Positions 1 to 13,100 of a DNA stretch of 64,000 bases are shown one piece after another. The first letter of the stretch is position 1. Every line of letters begins with the position of its first letter. Both the position numbers and the translations under genes were made by a program. The notes beneath the pieces are model-generated. The model was not told the origin of the DNA. It did not search any database and worked only from the letters and a program-made list of their open reading frames with translations. The stretch lies in contig NC_134515.1 in assembly GCF_027942865.1 (NCBI RefSeq), forward strand, positions 20,916,227-20,980,226, written 5' to 3'. Origin of the DNA: Odontesthes bonariensis. Taxonomy: Eukaryota; Chordata; Actinopteri; Atheriniformes; Atherinopsidae.

Positions 1-440
1 GTATATAGAAAACTAATGGATCACTGCTGATATGATGTTTGCTTTTGGTGATTCATGCCTCTTTATGAATGGTTTGATGAGTAAAGTGGAAATGAAGAGG
101 GGGGAAAAAAACGAGTCAGAAATCTGAACACTCACAGAAGCCCAAAAACTGAGTTTGGATGAGTCATGAAGAGCTTATCATTATCCATTGATATTTTGAA
201 TGTTCAGGAGAAAAAAATGGATTAATCTACTGATTTTTTTTTTGAATGGTTAGTTTAAATGCACGTGTTTAGCTTTGCCTGATTTACAGCGGCACTGGCA
301 TATTATTTTATTTCATTCTAATTTATTTATTGATTTACCACGGCTCATGCTCTATTTATTGTAAACACATGGCAGTTTATTGTCCACAGATTTGATAGAT
401 CAGAAAACATGTGGAGTGCACCTTCAGGAGGCATTATCAG
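1..440. other. no gene seen
   Basis: This is AT-rich noncoding sequence with only short chance reading frames. I see no exon, repeat or RNA gene in it. It ends at the target-site duplication of the solo LTR that follows. Confidence 0.5.
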
Positions 441-445
441 TTCAT

Positions 446-792
446 TGTCAGGGTTTGGAGTGGATGCACGGAAGGAGGACCCAGGTGCAGACACGGAGCA
501 GGAGGTAACTTAAACTCAATTTATTTGGAATTGAAATTAAAATCGCAGCCACGCTGGAATACCATAAAACTAAACTTGGAAAAACGAAAACCACCGAAGA
601 GAAAAAGCAAAACCAGACTGTACATTGCGCAAGAGTAGGAACAGGGATGAGGATCTGACAAAGAAAGAAGACAACCGGGAGTTTAAATACTGTGGAGAGA
701 GTGATTAGTGAATGATAGCAGCTGAGGATAATCGAACACAGGTGAGAATGAAACTAGACAGAAAAAAAACACAAAATACAAAGATCGTGACA
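446..792 (-). mobile_element. solo LTR of an LTR retrotransposon
   Basis: A 347-bp block starts with TGTCA and ends with TGACA. A 5-bp direct repeat, TTCAT, flanks it at 441-445 and 793-797, as expected for LTR-element integration. Read on the minus strand it has LTR order: a TATA-like TATTTAAA at 689-682 and then an AATAAA polyadenylation signal at 525-520. No primer-binding site, gag or pol lies beside it, so it looks like a solo LTR left by recombination between two LTRs. A TIR-type element with TGTCA ends is the alternative, but the internal promoter and poly(A) order favours an LTR. The family (Gypsy, BEL or endogenous retrovirus) cannot be told from this sequence. Confidence 0.65.
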
Positions 793-797
793 TTCAT

Positions 798-3382
798 AAG
801 GCTCCCTCTCTCTCATTTCATCACTCCTCCTTTGTTACAGAACAATCACAAGTTATGAAGGTAGTTAGTAGAAGGTTAGACGGATAGTTCCTCTCCCTGT
901 AATACTTGTCAACCAAGACAGCATTAGCTCCATTGACACATCTGTTGAATACCACAGACATCGACGTCATGGTAGAGAGGCAATAAAGGAAATGTCAGGG
1001 AAATCTCAAACTTCATTATAATTGGAAATGACTGACAGCCTAAAATTTCATGAAATACGTTTTGATTTCCTTTTTTTATTTCTTGTCTCTGGACTCTGGT
1101 AGTTTATAATAATCATTAATCAAATGATATTTGTTTTAAGTGTCCATAGGATGCTCTCTATGCTCGACTCTCAGTCAATCTGTGTAGTTTCTGTACCTTG
1201 TGTAATCCCTAAATTTAGTGAAGCCTTATGTGCCACACCGCAACAAATTACATCTGCCTTTTTTCCAATTCACTGTGCACTGTATTTCCTCTATTTGTTA
1301 TTTATGGTTTGGGGATTCCTTTATCCACCAGGGGGAAGAAAATGTTACTCAAGGTCTTCCTTCATTGCTGTCTTACTCCATACTTCTTTCTTTCCTGTTT
1401 CATCTTTTTCAATTCTGTCCACCTTTCCTTATGGAGCTTGATAGTAACTGCTTTAGCAGATGTCTTGAAATAGCAGATCAGAACTATTGTGTGGCAGCAG
1501 ATGTGTCCTGTGTTCTGGGATGTTGTTTATGACTGTAACTAAGCCCAATAGGCCACTACCAGCCCTGCTGTCCATCAGACATTCACTACAAGCTGCCACA
1601 CACAGAGGATGTGGGGCTTAAAGGCCAGTACTTAGGTTTTGTACAACCCTGTAAGCCCTGGGTGCCTACAATTTATTACTAACATACATTTTCCGTGGCC
1701 ATGCCACCTTCAATATATTTTCTTCCTGTTGATTTCATTTAATTTCAGTGCTCCATTAAGATGAACATTATGAAATAGGTGATGTGAAACTTTTCCAATT
1801 TGTTCACCCACACACTCACTGGTACAAAGCTAAGTAAGAAAAAGTTTTATATAAAACTAAGTGATTCTTAGATATTATATTACATCACGTTCACATCACA
1901 TTAGTAGATGCTTTTACCCAAGTTAGGAACAAACTTTTATATTTATACCAGAGATACTAAGACATGTGGACTGGGGAAGTTGGGAATTAAACCAGAATCT
2001 GATGAGTGAACAAAAAACTTATTTTCTTTTAGCTTGGATAATATCAGGATGACGCTCAAACATTTAAATACAATGGTAAGATAATACAGAAGCTAACATA
2101 TAGCAAAATACTTTTGCAAACAAACTGTTATAAGTGGGCTTAAATGTGCAAATTCCTTATTATGATTCTCCTGCAGAGGCACTGCAGGCTTAATCCCATC
2201 TGATACAGAGAGAACACAAAATTAACTTTGGTAAAAGTTAAGGGTTAATCATACTGACAAAACACAGACATCCTCAATAATGCTACTTACAGGAAGCTGC
2301 CATGACAGATTCAGTGGGAGAGTTATGCAATACTGTTTAAGAAGAGTTTATTTCTCTGATTGTTTGGAAACATTCAAGTGTTTTTTTGAAGTATGTGTTT
2401 CTAAAGCAGTAGCAACACGTGCATGGAACCAAACAGTTCAGAGAAATTCTTCACTATCCGGATGCCACTATTTATATCAATAAGTCAGTGTCCAGGGTCT
2501 TTCCACTGAACTGAGTGCTTTGATTAGATCAAAACAAATGACGAAAATGGTCTTGGAGGCTCATTTATGGTATGCTTGGGTATGCTGGATCTGGTGTGTG
2601 TCTCAGTTTATTTGTGCTTCTGTGTAGGTGAATTACTTTACCCAAACCAAATTTATTTCCAGACCAATGGTGGCTTCAGAGTGAGCTGGGGAGTTCATCT
2701 CAATGACATTCTGTGTGTATTGCTGGTATTTCCTATTTAATCCTCTCTACGGGCTCAGTATGAGCCTAAAAGCTCATAAAAACAGTAGATCAAAGACTCA
2801 CTTTCATTATGTTTGTGCAAGTGAAGTCATCCTGGAACCCTATTTCTTAGTATTGAGCAATTGTCTTCATGTGACTCATCAAACAGTTGCCTTCTTGTAC
2901 ATGTGTATTTTCAACTTACCAAAAGTTTTAATGATTCATATCTCTGAATTAATGCATTAACTGAAAAGTTTTTGTCATTATAAATTAATCCTATGAAATG
3001 CCCAAACTAACATACAGTAGCCCGGCCTATCAACTATTACTGAATGCATAATAAAAAGTTTAAAGTTAATGCCATGTTGAATTTTAGAGAGATGGGGCTA
3101 TTAACTGCGATTGGCTCTTGCCTTATAAGGATCACACCAGTTCTGCCACTGACTTTGTTTAACATAACCATCAGTTACATTTTTATGAAAACACTTTAGT
3201 CCTAACTTGTGAAATGACGTATCAATCAATTTCAACTTATTTCGTTTTATCAACATATGTTTATGAAATTACATGAACTTGAATGAAAAAAAAATACTAT
3301 ATATAAATCAAAGGGAAATTATATATTTGCAGTGTTTTTTTTCTAACAATAATTACAAACGTTTATTACGTGTGGTTATTGC
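798..3382. other. noncoding stretch, nothing recognised
   Basis: The stretch is AT-rich with scattered homopolymers. Short open frames such as 1124-1441 lie in a pyrimidine-rich patch and have no recognisable domain, start context or splice partners. I see no gene or repeat here. Confidence 0.45.
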
Positions 3383-4072
3383 TGCTGGAAGGAATGACCT
3401 CCTTTATTCTGTCTTGCAGTGAAACTGAAGAAGCCTTTTACTGAAAACTCATTGTTGTTTGAACACTATGTTATGTAGAAGGTGGGCAGTGTTGTTCCTT
3501 ATGTTCATTAACTTGTGCAGCATTCTTCTTTGCACAATAAGTTCCAGGGGCTCCAGAGCAGTACCCAGCATAGAGCAAGCCCACAACAGAAGGCAGTGAA
3601 GCAGATTCCACTCTCCATCACAGAATTTTAGGAAATACACAACATTTTGGTTAATACACTAAAGGACCTTTGCTTCCTCAAGAAGTACAGTCTGTTCTGT
3701 CACTTCTTGTAGACAGCCTCAATGTTGCATTTCCAGTTCAGTCTGCAGTCCCACAGTAGATTACCGGGTATCTGTATTCCTCAACCACCTTCACCTATTC
3801 TCCTCGGATGAAGACAGTGTTTGGCCAACTGATCCTCCTAAAATCCTGAATCATCTCTTTTGTAGTGTTTATGCCGAAGATGAGTTGATTGTGCCCACAC
3901 ATTGCCATAAAGGGATTGACCAGTTTCCTACACTCAGCCTCTTGTCCATGCACCCAACAACTGCAGAGACATCCAAGTATTTCTGGAGATAGCAGACTCT
4001 GCAGATTCACAACCCTTCCGTTTCACAAACTGTGGTCCAGTTGTACGTAAGTACTTAGGTAGTCACAAAAGT
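3383..4072 (-). pseudogene. decayed LINE reverse-transcriptase fragment
   Basis: Translated on the minus strand, 4010-3795 and 3640-3449 align with the 3' part of the reverse transcriptase of the LINE at 37.6-39.3 kb. Shared pieces include a GQEAE..KLV track, TKEMI.DFRR, GTALEPLE.I.QRR and LHK. The DNA also aligns closely, for example around the CTTCCTCAAGAAGTACAGTC word. The fragment lacks the catalytic palm core and is broken by stops and small deletions. It is a 5'-truncated dead copy of the same family, much older than the copy at 37.6 kb. Confidence 0.85.
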
Positions 4073-7000
4073 ACAGCAGAAGTTGAAAACTGAAAGGATT
4101 GTGGAAATGACTGAGCAGGATGAGACTTGTAACAGCAATATGTCGCTTGAAGGTAAGGGGTTTCACGCGTCCCTCCAACGCCTAATACAGCATCTTTGTT
4201 CGAGTTGAGATCATTATGTTGTGAGCATCGGTGTCATCAAAATATAAGAGGAAATGTCATCAGTAGAGTGACACGATCAGTATTGAAGTAGAAAACTGTG
4301 GAAGGAAAATGTAGCTGTTGTATCATTTATTTGCCTCCATTGTGACAAAGTTACAGATTTTTCAGTGGGCAAAGGCAACTTAAAGCCTTTGAAACACATC
4401 TTGTGCTCCGCTTCTCCATCTTTGACACTCGCTGGATGACGTGGCACAGTGTGTGGAAAAAAACTTTGAGCAAGATCCTTTCTCTCATTCTACTACGGCA
4501 CAAGCTGACTGTCCAAACACATCTGACACACTGACTAAGAAACCTGTTTCCAGCACAAGGTTTTCCTTATCCTCAATTCAAATGCAAAGTTCGCCAGAAA
4601 AAGCAAAGGAATGGTTAGTTTAGTAAGATATCTGATATTCTTGCGCCTACTTCACTTTAATCTATTTCCTATTATTCATTGACTTGTTCCTTTTGTGTCT
4701 GTGACTCTCATGCTCTCAATAACACGGTGTCGACAGTGGTGCATTATAATGAAAAAAAAACTTTAACTGTATGAGATGCCCTAATATGACTCGTTCACTA
4801 ATCAAAGAAACACTAGAATGTCTGCTGTGTGCAAGTCATTTCAGTCGAAGTAGGTCGAAATAGGTAGCTTACAGGGTGATTTTTGGGGTGTTGGTAAAGC
4901 TAATGAGATCTCTCAAACATTCAACTCCTCACAAACAGGTGGTATTCATCAAGCAGAGAGTCTCGCAGAAAGTGTTCCAGAATAGGAATACACACATGTT
5001 CTAGCATGGGGCCCTCCCTGCATCACATAACATTTCTTTAATGAAGAACTCGCTATAGTAGTGTTGTAGGCCATTTTGTTCTCAATCCAGAAAATTGAAC
5101 ATACATAAAGACAATAATAATACATGTAAAAAAAATAGAACAAACATGTGTCTGCACTGACAAGGAAGACTGCAATTTGATTGTTGGTTAGAGATGTGGG
5201 CCAATAATACTTAGATTATTGTGCTGGTAATGTGGTAATTAAGGATTTCCTGAAGAGCGCAATCTTAATTGAGAATCTATCACTGTAATTTTCACTACCA
5301 TGCATTCCTATAATGTACAGTAATCACCTTCAGGGTTCTTACATGCCTTCACCTGGTTCATAAACTATTCAGGTTAGTCAGGCTTGACAACACCCTGGAA
5401 ACTCTTTACTGTTGTGAGGTCGGTCACGTAGTCTACACCACAAATCTTCCTCGTTTTCAGACATGACCCCTCCTTTTTATTTCTTGTCTTTGATCACTAT
5501 TGTAATGGGGAAATAATGTTAACAAGTAATTGCGTGAGCAAGTGTGTCCCTGATTGCCATGTCAGATTCTCATGTCTGCTACTCATACAGACAAGCTCAG
5601 TATTGTTTGTCTAATGCTAATGCTAATGGAGTATCTCAGTGTACACATGACAGTACAGAAGCATTAAACCCTTTTCATTTCAACCTAGGGAAACATAGAT
5701 TCTCACTTGGCAGGTTGAGTTTGGTCCTGTGGGAGTTTATGTGTGTATTAATGTGTGTGTGAGGGTATGTGCAAGAGCATGTATGTTGACCTAGTTTAAC
5801 CCTTTTCAAAGACTCTCTGTGGGGTTTTCAAGGAGTAAAGCCAAAACAGCTGCTTCTTTGTTCCTTTCCCAGGTGTCTTTTTTTACTCACCCCTCACAAC
5901 TTACCCTGCCTTCTCCATTCCATAACCCCTCTCCTCACCCCAACCCCATCCCTCAATGATCAGGGTTCTTCAAGGCGCTCTAATATCTAACTCCCTTATT
6001 TGTGTATTCAGACCAACAGTCCTGGTCAGCATTATCAGAATCCCCGAATTGTAAGTCCAAAATTAGGAATTTCTTCAGAAAAATACACAAATTGAACAAT
6101 TTTGTGTAATCGGATTCATTTTCAAAATGTTAATCGTTTCTGAGCAAAGAGCAAACAAAGAACAAACATTGCACAGAGGTGCTGTTGGTAGGTTAGTAGA
6201 GATCATTCAAATTAATGCTCAACATCCCCACATAGTTGTACTTTTCTTTCCTCTGTTCAAAAATCTGATTTGCAGAAATCTGAAGGGTATCATAAGCCTT
6301 TTTGTGCCTCCTAAAAGATTGGTTTGCCATTTAACCTTTTTTGATTCAGAGTGCAGCCACCACTTTGGATGCACAAGCCACACCAACTCTCATAGACTTC
6401 TGACATTACAATTTTTTTTCTTAGCATTATGGAAGCACCTTTGCTGTTTTGTGACTGAAACTATTGATGACATTAGGAGTTGATACAATAGGGATTTGAA
6501 AAAGATTGTTCAGAAGCCCATGAACTATAATTTTTCTTTTATATACAACAGTTTTTGCCATTTTCTAACATCTTCATGTAACAATTCAGATCATGGAAAT
6601 AATTTTTCAACAATGTTACTGAAGTCCCTACTTTTCTAATTATCATGTCTTCAATGCCATTTGAACGATATGTTTGCTTGATTCATCCAAGATGCTCAAG
6701 CAGAAAACAGCCTATGAAAGCATAATGAAAGCATTCTCGATAATAATAAAGTGTGGTTACCTACGCAATTGAGTTGAGCTATGGTTACAGTTCAACTTGG
6801 CCATTTAATTAAAGCACTGAATGTATACTGGCACAACCCAGTGTGCCTGTCGCTGCGACGTTGTGGACTGTGTGCATTCAAAAACATTCAAGACATTCTG
6901 CTGCCTCCGAACTTTCTCTGTGGGGGATCTCCATACATCTAAGTAAGGCTGATTGAGCAGCGTATATGTTGCCCTAAATAAAGTGAATGGTGATTTTGCC

Positions 7001-9956
7001 AGATGTTGCAGCAGTTATGAAATCAGGATTTTGTCAAGTGGCAGCACATTGACACAAAGTCTGACACATTTAGCTGCCTGACAAAAGAAAGAGAAAAATA
7101 TGTGAAAGAAAGCAGCTTTATTGAGAATTTGACTGTACTATTACACACGGTTACACTTCACTGTTTTTAGAAAAAGATGAAAAAAGATAGCACCAAGGCT
7201 CATTTCAGTGTCGTTAAGTGTATCCATGCAGGAGTTATTCGAACCTCAACTGCATTAGCTGGATGTGTTAGTCCGGTTTTGAGAAGCCTATTTTGTATGA
7301 TTTCGGTAAGAATAACATGTTTACATTCATTTCAGTCTTTCAGTTTTTATCATACTAACACAATTTCTTCTCTATTGTTATTAAAATGGACTTTATGTCC
7401 CCTTACCTACCAGAAAAAAACTTGTGGAATTAAATCACAACTTTTAAAGAAAAATTCAGGACTTTGTTTGGGATAAATGGACTAAACATGAATAGATTGA
7501 TTAATATTGTTTAAAGTCTGCATCATAATCTGAATAGTTTCTGCACAGAAAAAAAAAATCTGGCAAAGAAATACGCTACCATCTTCCTGGGCCTCTATTC
7601 TGACATTACTCTTTGGACATGTGTCCACATACACATTTTCTGGTGATACTGTGCACATAAACGTTGAAATTGATTTAGAAGTGTCTTACGGGTTTATTAG
7701 ACATTGTACCAATAATCTAAAACTATAAAATTTCACAAACAAATTTTCAAATCTATTTGGAAACATGTTTGTGTCCACCTATTGAATCTAAGTTCATTAT
7801 TTGTTCTGCTCTCAAAGTTTATTTCTTTTTTGTAAAATTAAAAGAGATATATTGTAAACTTGAATAAAGATATATACATTGCGTAACCTTAAAGACTGTT
7901 TTAGTCATTATGTAATAAATGGTTTGCATTTTGTGGGTTGCCAAGTGTGTGTTGACACCAGCAAAACAGAAAAGATAGCTGCGTGTGCTTGCTCATTGCT
8001 TAGTTATGCAGTGGTAATGACGACATGAAAGTGAATGGGAAAAATATTTTGACAAATTGGAAGGAAACAATTATGAGTGTAGTGCGACATGTAGACAGCA
8101 GAGAATGTGTTCTGACGTGTAGTGCAGTGGGATGAGCCACCTGGGTCTCATGTTTGGTTGAGAAGGATGACCTTTGAGACCTCATGGCTCATATGTGTGG
8201 AATTCAAGTGAGAACAGGAGGAAAAAAAAAAATTAAATCAAGGGCGTTTGTCAGAAAATTGATGGAAATCTGATTCTGTCAGGGATAATTAGGGAGGTAG
8301 AATGCCTTTGAGGTATTTTCGGTATGACTGTGAGATTGTTTCTGGGGAGTCACGTCACAAATAGATTTTGCGGGTGAGGACAAGAGCCAAGTGATTTTGT
8401 ACTCTTGGTTGTATCTGCTCCCAGATTTATGTTACTTTATTAAAACTACCGCTGCCTCCAGACCTGTCTTAGATAGTTCCTTCTCGACTGTATGTATGTG
8501 GATACAATCTAATACAATTTGAAATTTGCATTTTGGAATGCTAGCACAACAACATGTTTAAGGCAGAGATCTTAACCAATTTGTCTATGTATGAGTTTTG
8601 AGCTGTGAAACAACAGACCCTGAGGCTGGGGTTCCATTACAGGACACAATGTCAATGTGTGTGAGGAACAACCAGCCACGAAACAATGCAATGGAGACTT
8701 TAGATGTATAGTCACAAAATGACGAAGCTGATAAAATTAGATCTTCCATCTCAGACACTGCTTTGTTTATAATTCCAAATTAAAAACATGACCAAGATTT
8801 TCCATGCCTGTTGCATGCATCTTAAACAAAATGTACAGTAGAACAATTTTTGGTTTTGGATTAACAGAGGGTAAGACTGTGAGAGTCTGTGGCCAAGAAG
8901 TCAATAACAGTGTCTGTCTCTACAGTGGGATGTTCAACAATATATGATATCAACACTGGCTCTCATCCCTTTGCTTCTTGGCATAGATCCAGATGTGAAA
9001 TGAACACAAGATGTTGGTAGATTTAACATTTTGCCAAAATCTCTGGGAATGGGTTTCAGTAGCAGTGGGCATGTCACAGAAACAATGCTGAGAGAGGCTA
9101 AAGGGTAATTCACTTACTTACCAAGTATGTAGAACCACAGTAACAGACAGAGGCACACATAAACACACTCACAGACTTTGGGTTTTACAAAGTGCATGGT
9201 TTCCACTGAGAGAAGATTAGGGTTGGAGGACAAAACTGTGGGAACCACTGAAAAGCTATTTAGCTTGTGAAAAACTTTTTAATATCATGTAGCAGAATAC
9301 GCACCCACAGCTTGTTTTTTCCATATGTTCTGCAGTGCTTTGTTGTGGCTCCGGGTCCATCTGTACATGCTGTACATGATGTCTATGAGTGTGCGCCCGG
9401 CTGTTTGCTAGCATAGTCCGTCCTTGGAGGGACAATGGCGGGATTCTGCATAGTGAGGCTGTGGGAGGAAGGAGACAGAGGAGTCAATGAGTGAAGAGGC
9501 TTCTGGGATGCGTCAGCGCAAGGCCATGATGAGGGTGTAGGAGGACGGGCCCTGTAACTCAACAATGCGCTGAGGAACAGCTATTCAGTTCCCTAACAGG
9601 ACAACACGCATGCATGTATGCAACCATTTGTACACACAGTCAACAAAAGTGCAGGTGAAATTAAGCCATTCATCCATTTTCCCCATGACATATGGATAAC
9701 TGGGACAGAGAGTCTCAGTCTATGACTGATTCTTTGGAGAGGGCTTTTACTGGCACTCAAGGAACAGAGAGAATAAATGCCATGAAGAATACATTCACAA
9801 TTAGTCATTCATAATGCCTGATTCTTGTAAGGAATTATGAAAGCAGAGATAAAAAGGTGATGTAAGAGAACCATACATAATGACAGAGTGTCACAGTTGT
9901 TATACAGTGAGTGCTTGTACATTTAACAGGAACATTTTGCTCAAGTCAGGTCCTTT
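4073..9956. other. noncoding stretch, nothing recognised
   Basis: About 5.9 kb of AT-rich sequence. Reading frames are short (118 codons at most) and look random in both codon use and composition. I found no coding exon, tRNA or transposon with clear ends. It may belong to the upstream regulatory or 5'-intron region of ngf, but nothing in the sequence proves this. Confidence 0.45.
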
Positions 9957-9968
9957 CCACTTTAATAT

Positions 9969-10098
9969 CCATCCATCCATCCATTATCTATACCGCTGAA
10001 TCCGTCGATCGGGTCGCGGGTGGGCTGGAGCCTATCCCAGCAGTCAATGGGCGAGAGGCGGGGTACACCCTGGACAGGCCGCCAGTCCATCGCAGGGC
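9969..10098 (-). repeat. CATC-type short retroposon with 12-bp target duplication
   Basis: A (CATC)n run opens the block, followed by the conserved words GGGTCGCGGG, GGAGCCTATCCCAGC, GGCGAGAGGCGGGGTACACC and CCAGTCCATCGCAGGGC of a repeat that is abundant in fish genomes. CCACTTTAATAT occurs directly on both sides (9957-9968 and 10099-10110), a target-site duplication typical of LINE-driven retroposition. The simple-repeat tail would be the 3' end, so the copy points to the minus strand and is 5'-truncated. The family name is left open. Confidence 0.8.
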
Positions 10099-10110
10099 CC
10101 ACTTTAATAT

Positions 10111-13100
10111 TTACCTGATATTTCTTTTGTGTGTATTTTAATTAATCGCTTTGGGGAAATTATATTGCTTTTGTATAAATCGTTGTTATCGACATCTTAG
10201 TGGTATAGTTAGATAAAAAATATTGTAATCAAAATATGTTGGCAAGGTTTTTGGAAGGTTAATGTAACAGAGGCATGATTAAAATCTTTGGAGATTGCCA
10301 TGAATGAATTTGCAGCTGATGGTATCTTGTGTGGCGTTGGCAGATAACGACGGTGAGTGGTCTGAGTCAAAAACATGGACAGAAACTCACATCAAACAGT
10401 TCAACATCCGTGGTGCAGAAGTGCTCCTCCACAGCGACATGTCCAAGATTACACTATCTGTTCTTAACAAGCACCCCTTCCATAACTGTTACCTCTCTGT
10501 CTCTCTCTGCCTAAGAGCTGTGCAGGGAGACGCTAACGTCGATCCTGCATCCAGGTCTTGGTCAAAGAAATTATATAGCCTTCAAAATATTATAGTTGTG
10601 TCAACAAAAATAACTCATACCAACACAGTCTCATGGCAGGTTTTTTTCTTTTTTTTTCTTTGTGCACATGTATGTGAAAACAATTACATTTAGGAGCACA
10701 AAATTATGGAGTGGCGCGAAAGCATCCGAAGTTTGGAGGATGTGGTGCTTGAGTTTCACCTTTTCACTCATTTTCACATGCAGTATGGAAAGGTTTAGGC
10801 ACCAAAAAAAAGATACTTGGTTAGGGTTAAGAAAATACCATTGCTTGCCTTAAAACAGACCCTACTCAAAGTGTCACAAACAAGGTCAAAGTAAGTGATG
10901 GAATACGTTGAAAGTTATTCAAATGTCAAGTAGAAAATGCAGAATTGGAGGATTAGAACAAAAAAGCGCTTTGGTTTCAGGCCTTTTCCAGACTCAAAGT
11001 CTGGCCAGAATGTAGATATTTTAAAAGGTTAACTATTCAAAAATATAAAAACAAAATATGATTAATCAAAATACAGAAACATAAAACTAAAGGATATTTA
11101 ATTATCATAGTCATAAAACTCGGGCAGAAAAGTAAATTATAACATTGTCTGAAATCATAACATAAGGGCACATTTCAATACTCTATTCCACATTTCAGCA
11201 TAGCCTTTTTGGCATGGATAGAAGGATTGAGCAAAGACAATAACTACCCACATGTCAAATTTTCAAAGGTTGTAAGCATGCAGCTGAAGAACAGGACAAA
11301 CCAAACCATACAGCATTCACACACTCACCAGATATAGGTCGTGTTCCCAGAAACCAGGGATGTTTTCAGTTAGAATGTTTCTAACATCATAAAAACCTGC
11401 TGTATGTCGCTCCCTTGTCACATAATGAACCTGCAGTGTTTTCAGGAGTTTTTTTACTATTAATCCTCATCTTTTCATAACCCTCACCATGTCATATTGT
11501 TACTTAAACCTAACCAAACACCAAATGAGAATAAATCCAATAAAAAAGAAATGTCATTGTACAAGTTTAGATACCTCTCTCTTTTAATTTTGGTAGTTAA
11601 AATAAAAGTTATTTCAGTCTCTCAGAGAAAATTTACTGTTAAGCTTCCATCTAAAGCACATTTAAAGCATCTTCTACAGATGGAAGGGCGAGGAACTGAT
11701 AACTGCAACAACTTACTTGTGACTTATGATTTAGCTCTCCTATCGCCTGATCAAAAGAAACGCTTCTGAGAAGTTCTGAGAAGTGTGACATAAGTATTGA
11801 AATGACAAAGATGAATGGAGAAGTGTGCCTCAAGAGGGAAATGTGTGTATTCCATCCTTTTGTGTCCATAAAATGCATCTTTGTGGCATGTCGAAACCTG
11901 TTCCACCACCCTTGAGATTTCATTCAGAAACTTATCGAGTGTGGCTGTTGTCAAATGCTTGAATGAAAACAGTGGGGGTAGTTTGATCTGATATAGATTT
12001 TGTGTTGGCATTGTGCAGCATGCATCTCAACAACTTTGTTTTGTGGCAGAATCAAACTGTCAGAACAAGCGTTCAAGTCTTTACAGGCATTTGGAGGAAT
12101 TTATTGAGCTGTAAATTGAAGACCGCACATTAGGGCTAGATTGTGGCTGGTTGACAACACATTCACACAAACATTAATGTACAGGCAGTCTTATAATGAT
12201 TAACGGTAAATTTGATATCCTAATGCAACCACAAAAAATACTTTTCTATCCATCTGGGATTGGATACATCTTTCTTACTTTCTCTTAATAAAAGCTTCTT
12301 TTTTTAAAAATAAACACAAACTGTTTGATATTATGTTATAGATGTTATAGATCATAGTAAATAAATGCACACCTAGACACAGTTAAAAAATCTTATCCTG
12401 AAACATGGTCATACTCACACACGCAAGTCATCTGCAGCAGCCAACAGTATCCAAATGCCTGAAATATGAGGATATCGGTGCACTCTTGACCTTCTCTCCG
12501 CCCTCTCAGTCAAAGTGCTCACCTCTTCTCAGCATTTCTCACCCTTCTCCAACCCCAGAGTGGGGTGCAGGGCCATAGTTCACTGTCTGGGGCTTCCCCT
12601 CTCAGAGTCTTGATAACAAGGATCGAGGCACTTTTGACACAGACACAAGCTTGCACACATTGACACGCACACTGTGAAAATGTCCCACACATAGTTTCTA
12701 AAAGAAAACTGCCACGTGGGTTTGAACTCAAAGGTGGGGGTCAAAATTCTTGAGAAGAAAGATCCTTCTCAAATTTTCACCTGTGTTATTTCTTCCAGGG
12801 CCCATTTTTAGCCAATAAAGTTTACTCCATTTCATGAAAAACGGCAACAACTTTTCCTCTGAGCCTAAAGGAATTGAATGTTTCCAATAGGGAAGAGAAA
12901 GGGATGACAGTGACACACAATCCTTCTTTTCTCTTTTTTTTCCCCCCTCTGTGTCTGTTGGAGGACATGGGTGGGTTGTCTGTCTCCACAGTGCCAGGGG
13001 CTCTAACAATGATACGGTTCAGGTCAGAGAGAAGCTGAAATGCACAGAACCATAAAAAAGGGTGAGAAGACAAGGCCAAGAGATAATCATAAAGATGCAT

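Noticed and set aside
1124-1441. 105-codon hydrophobic plus-strand frame
   Set aside because: Lies in a T/C-rich patch where hydrophobic random frames are expected; other frames overlap it equally.
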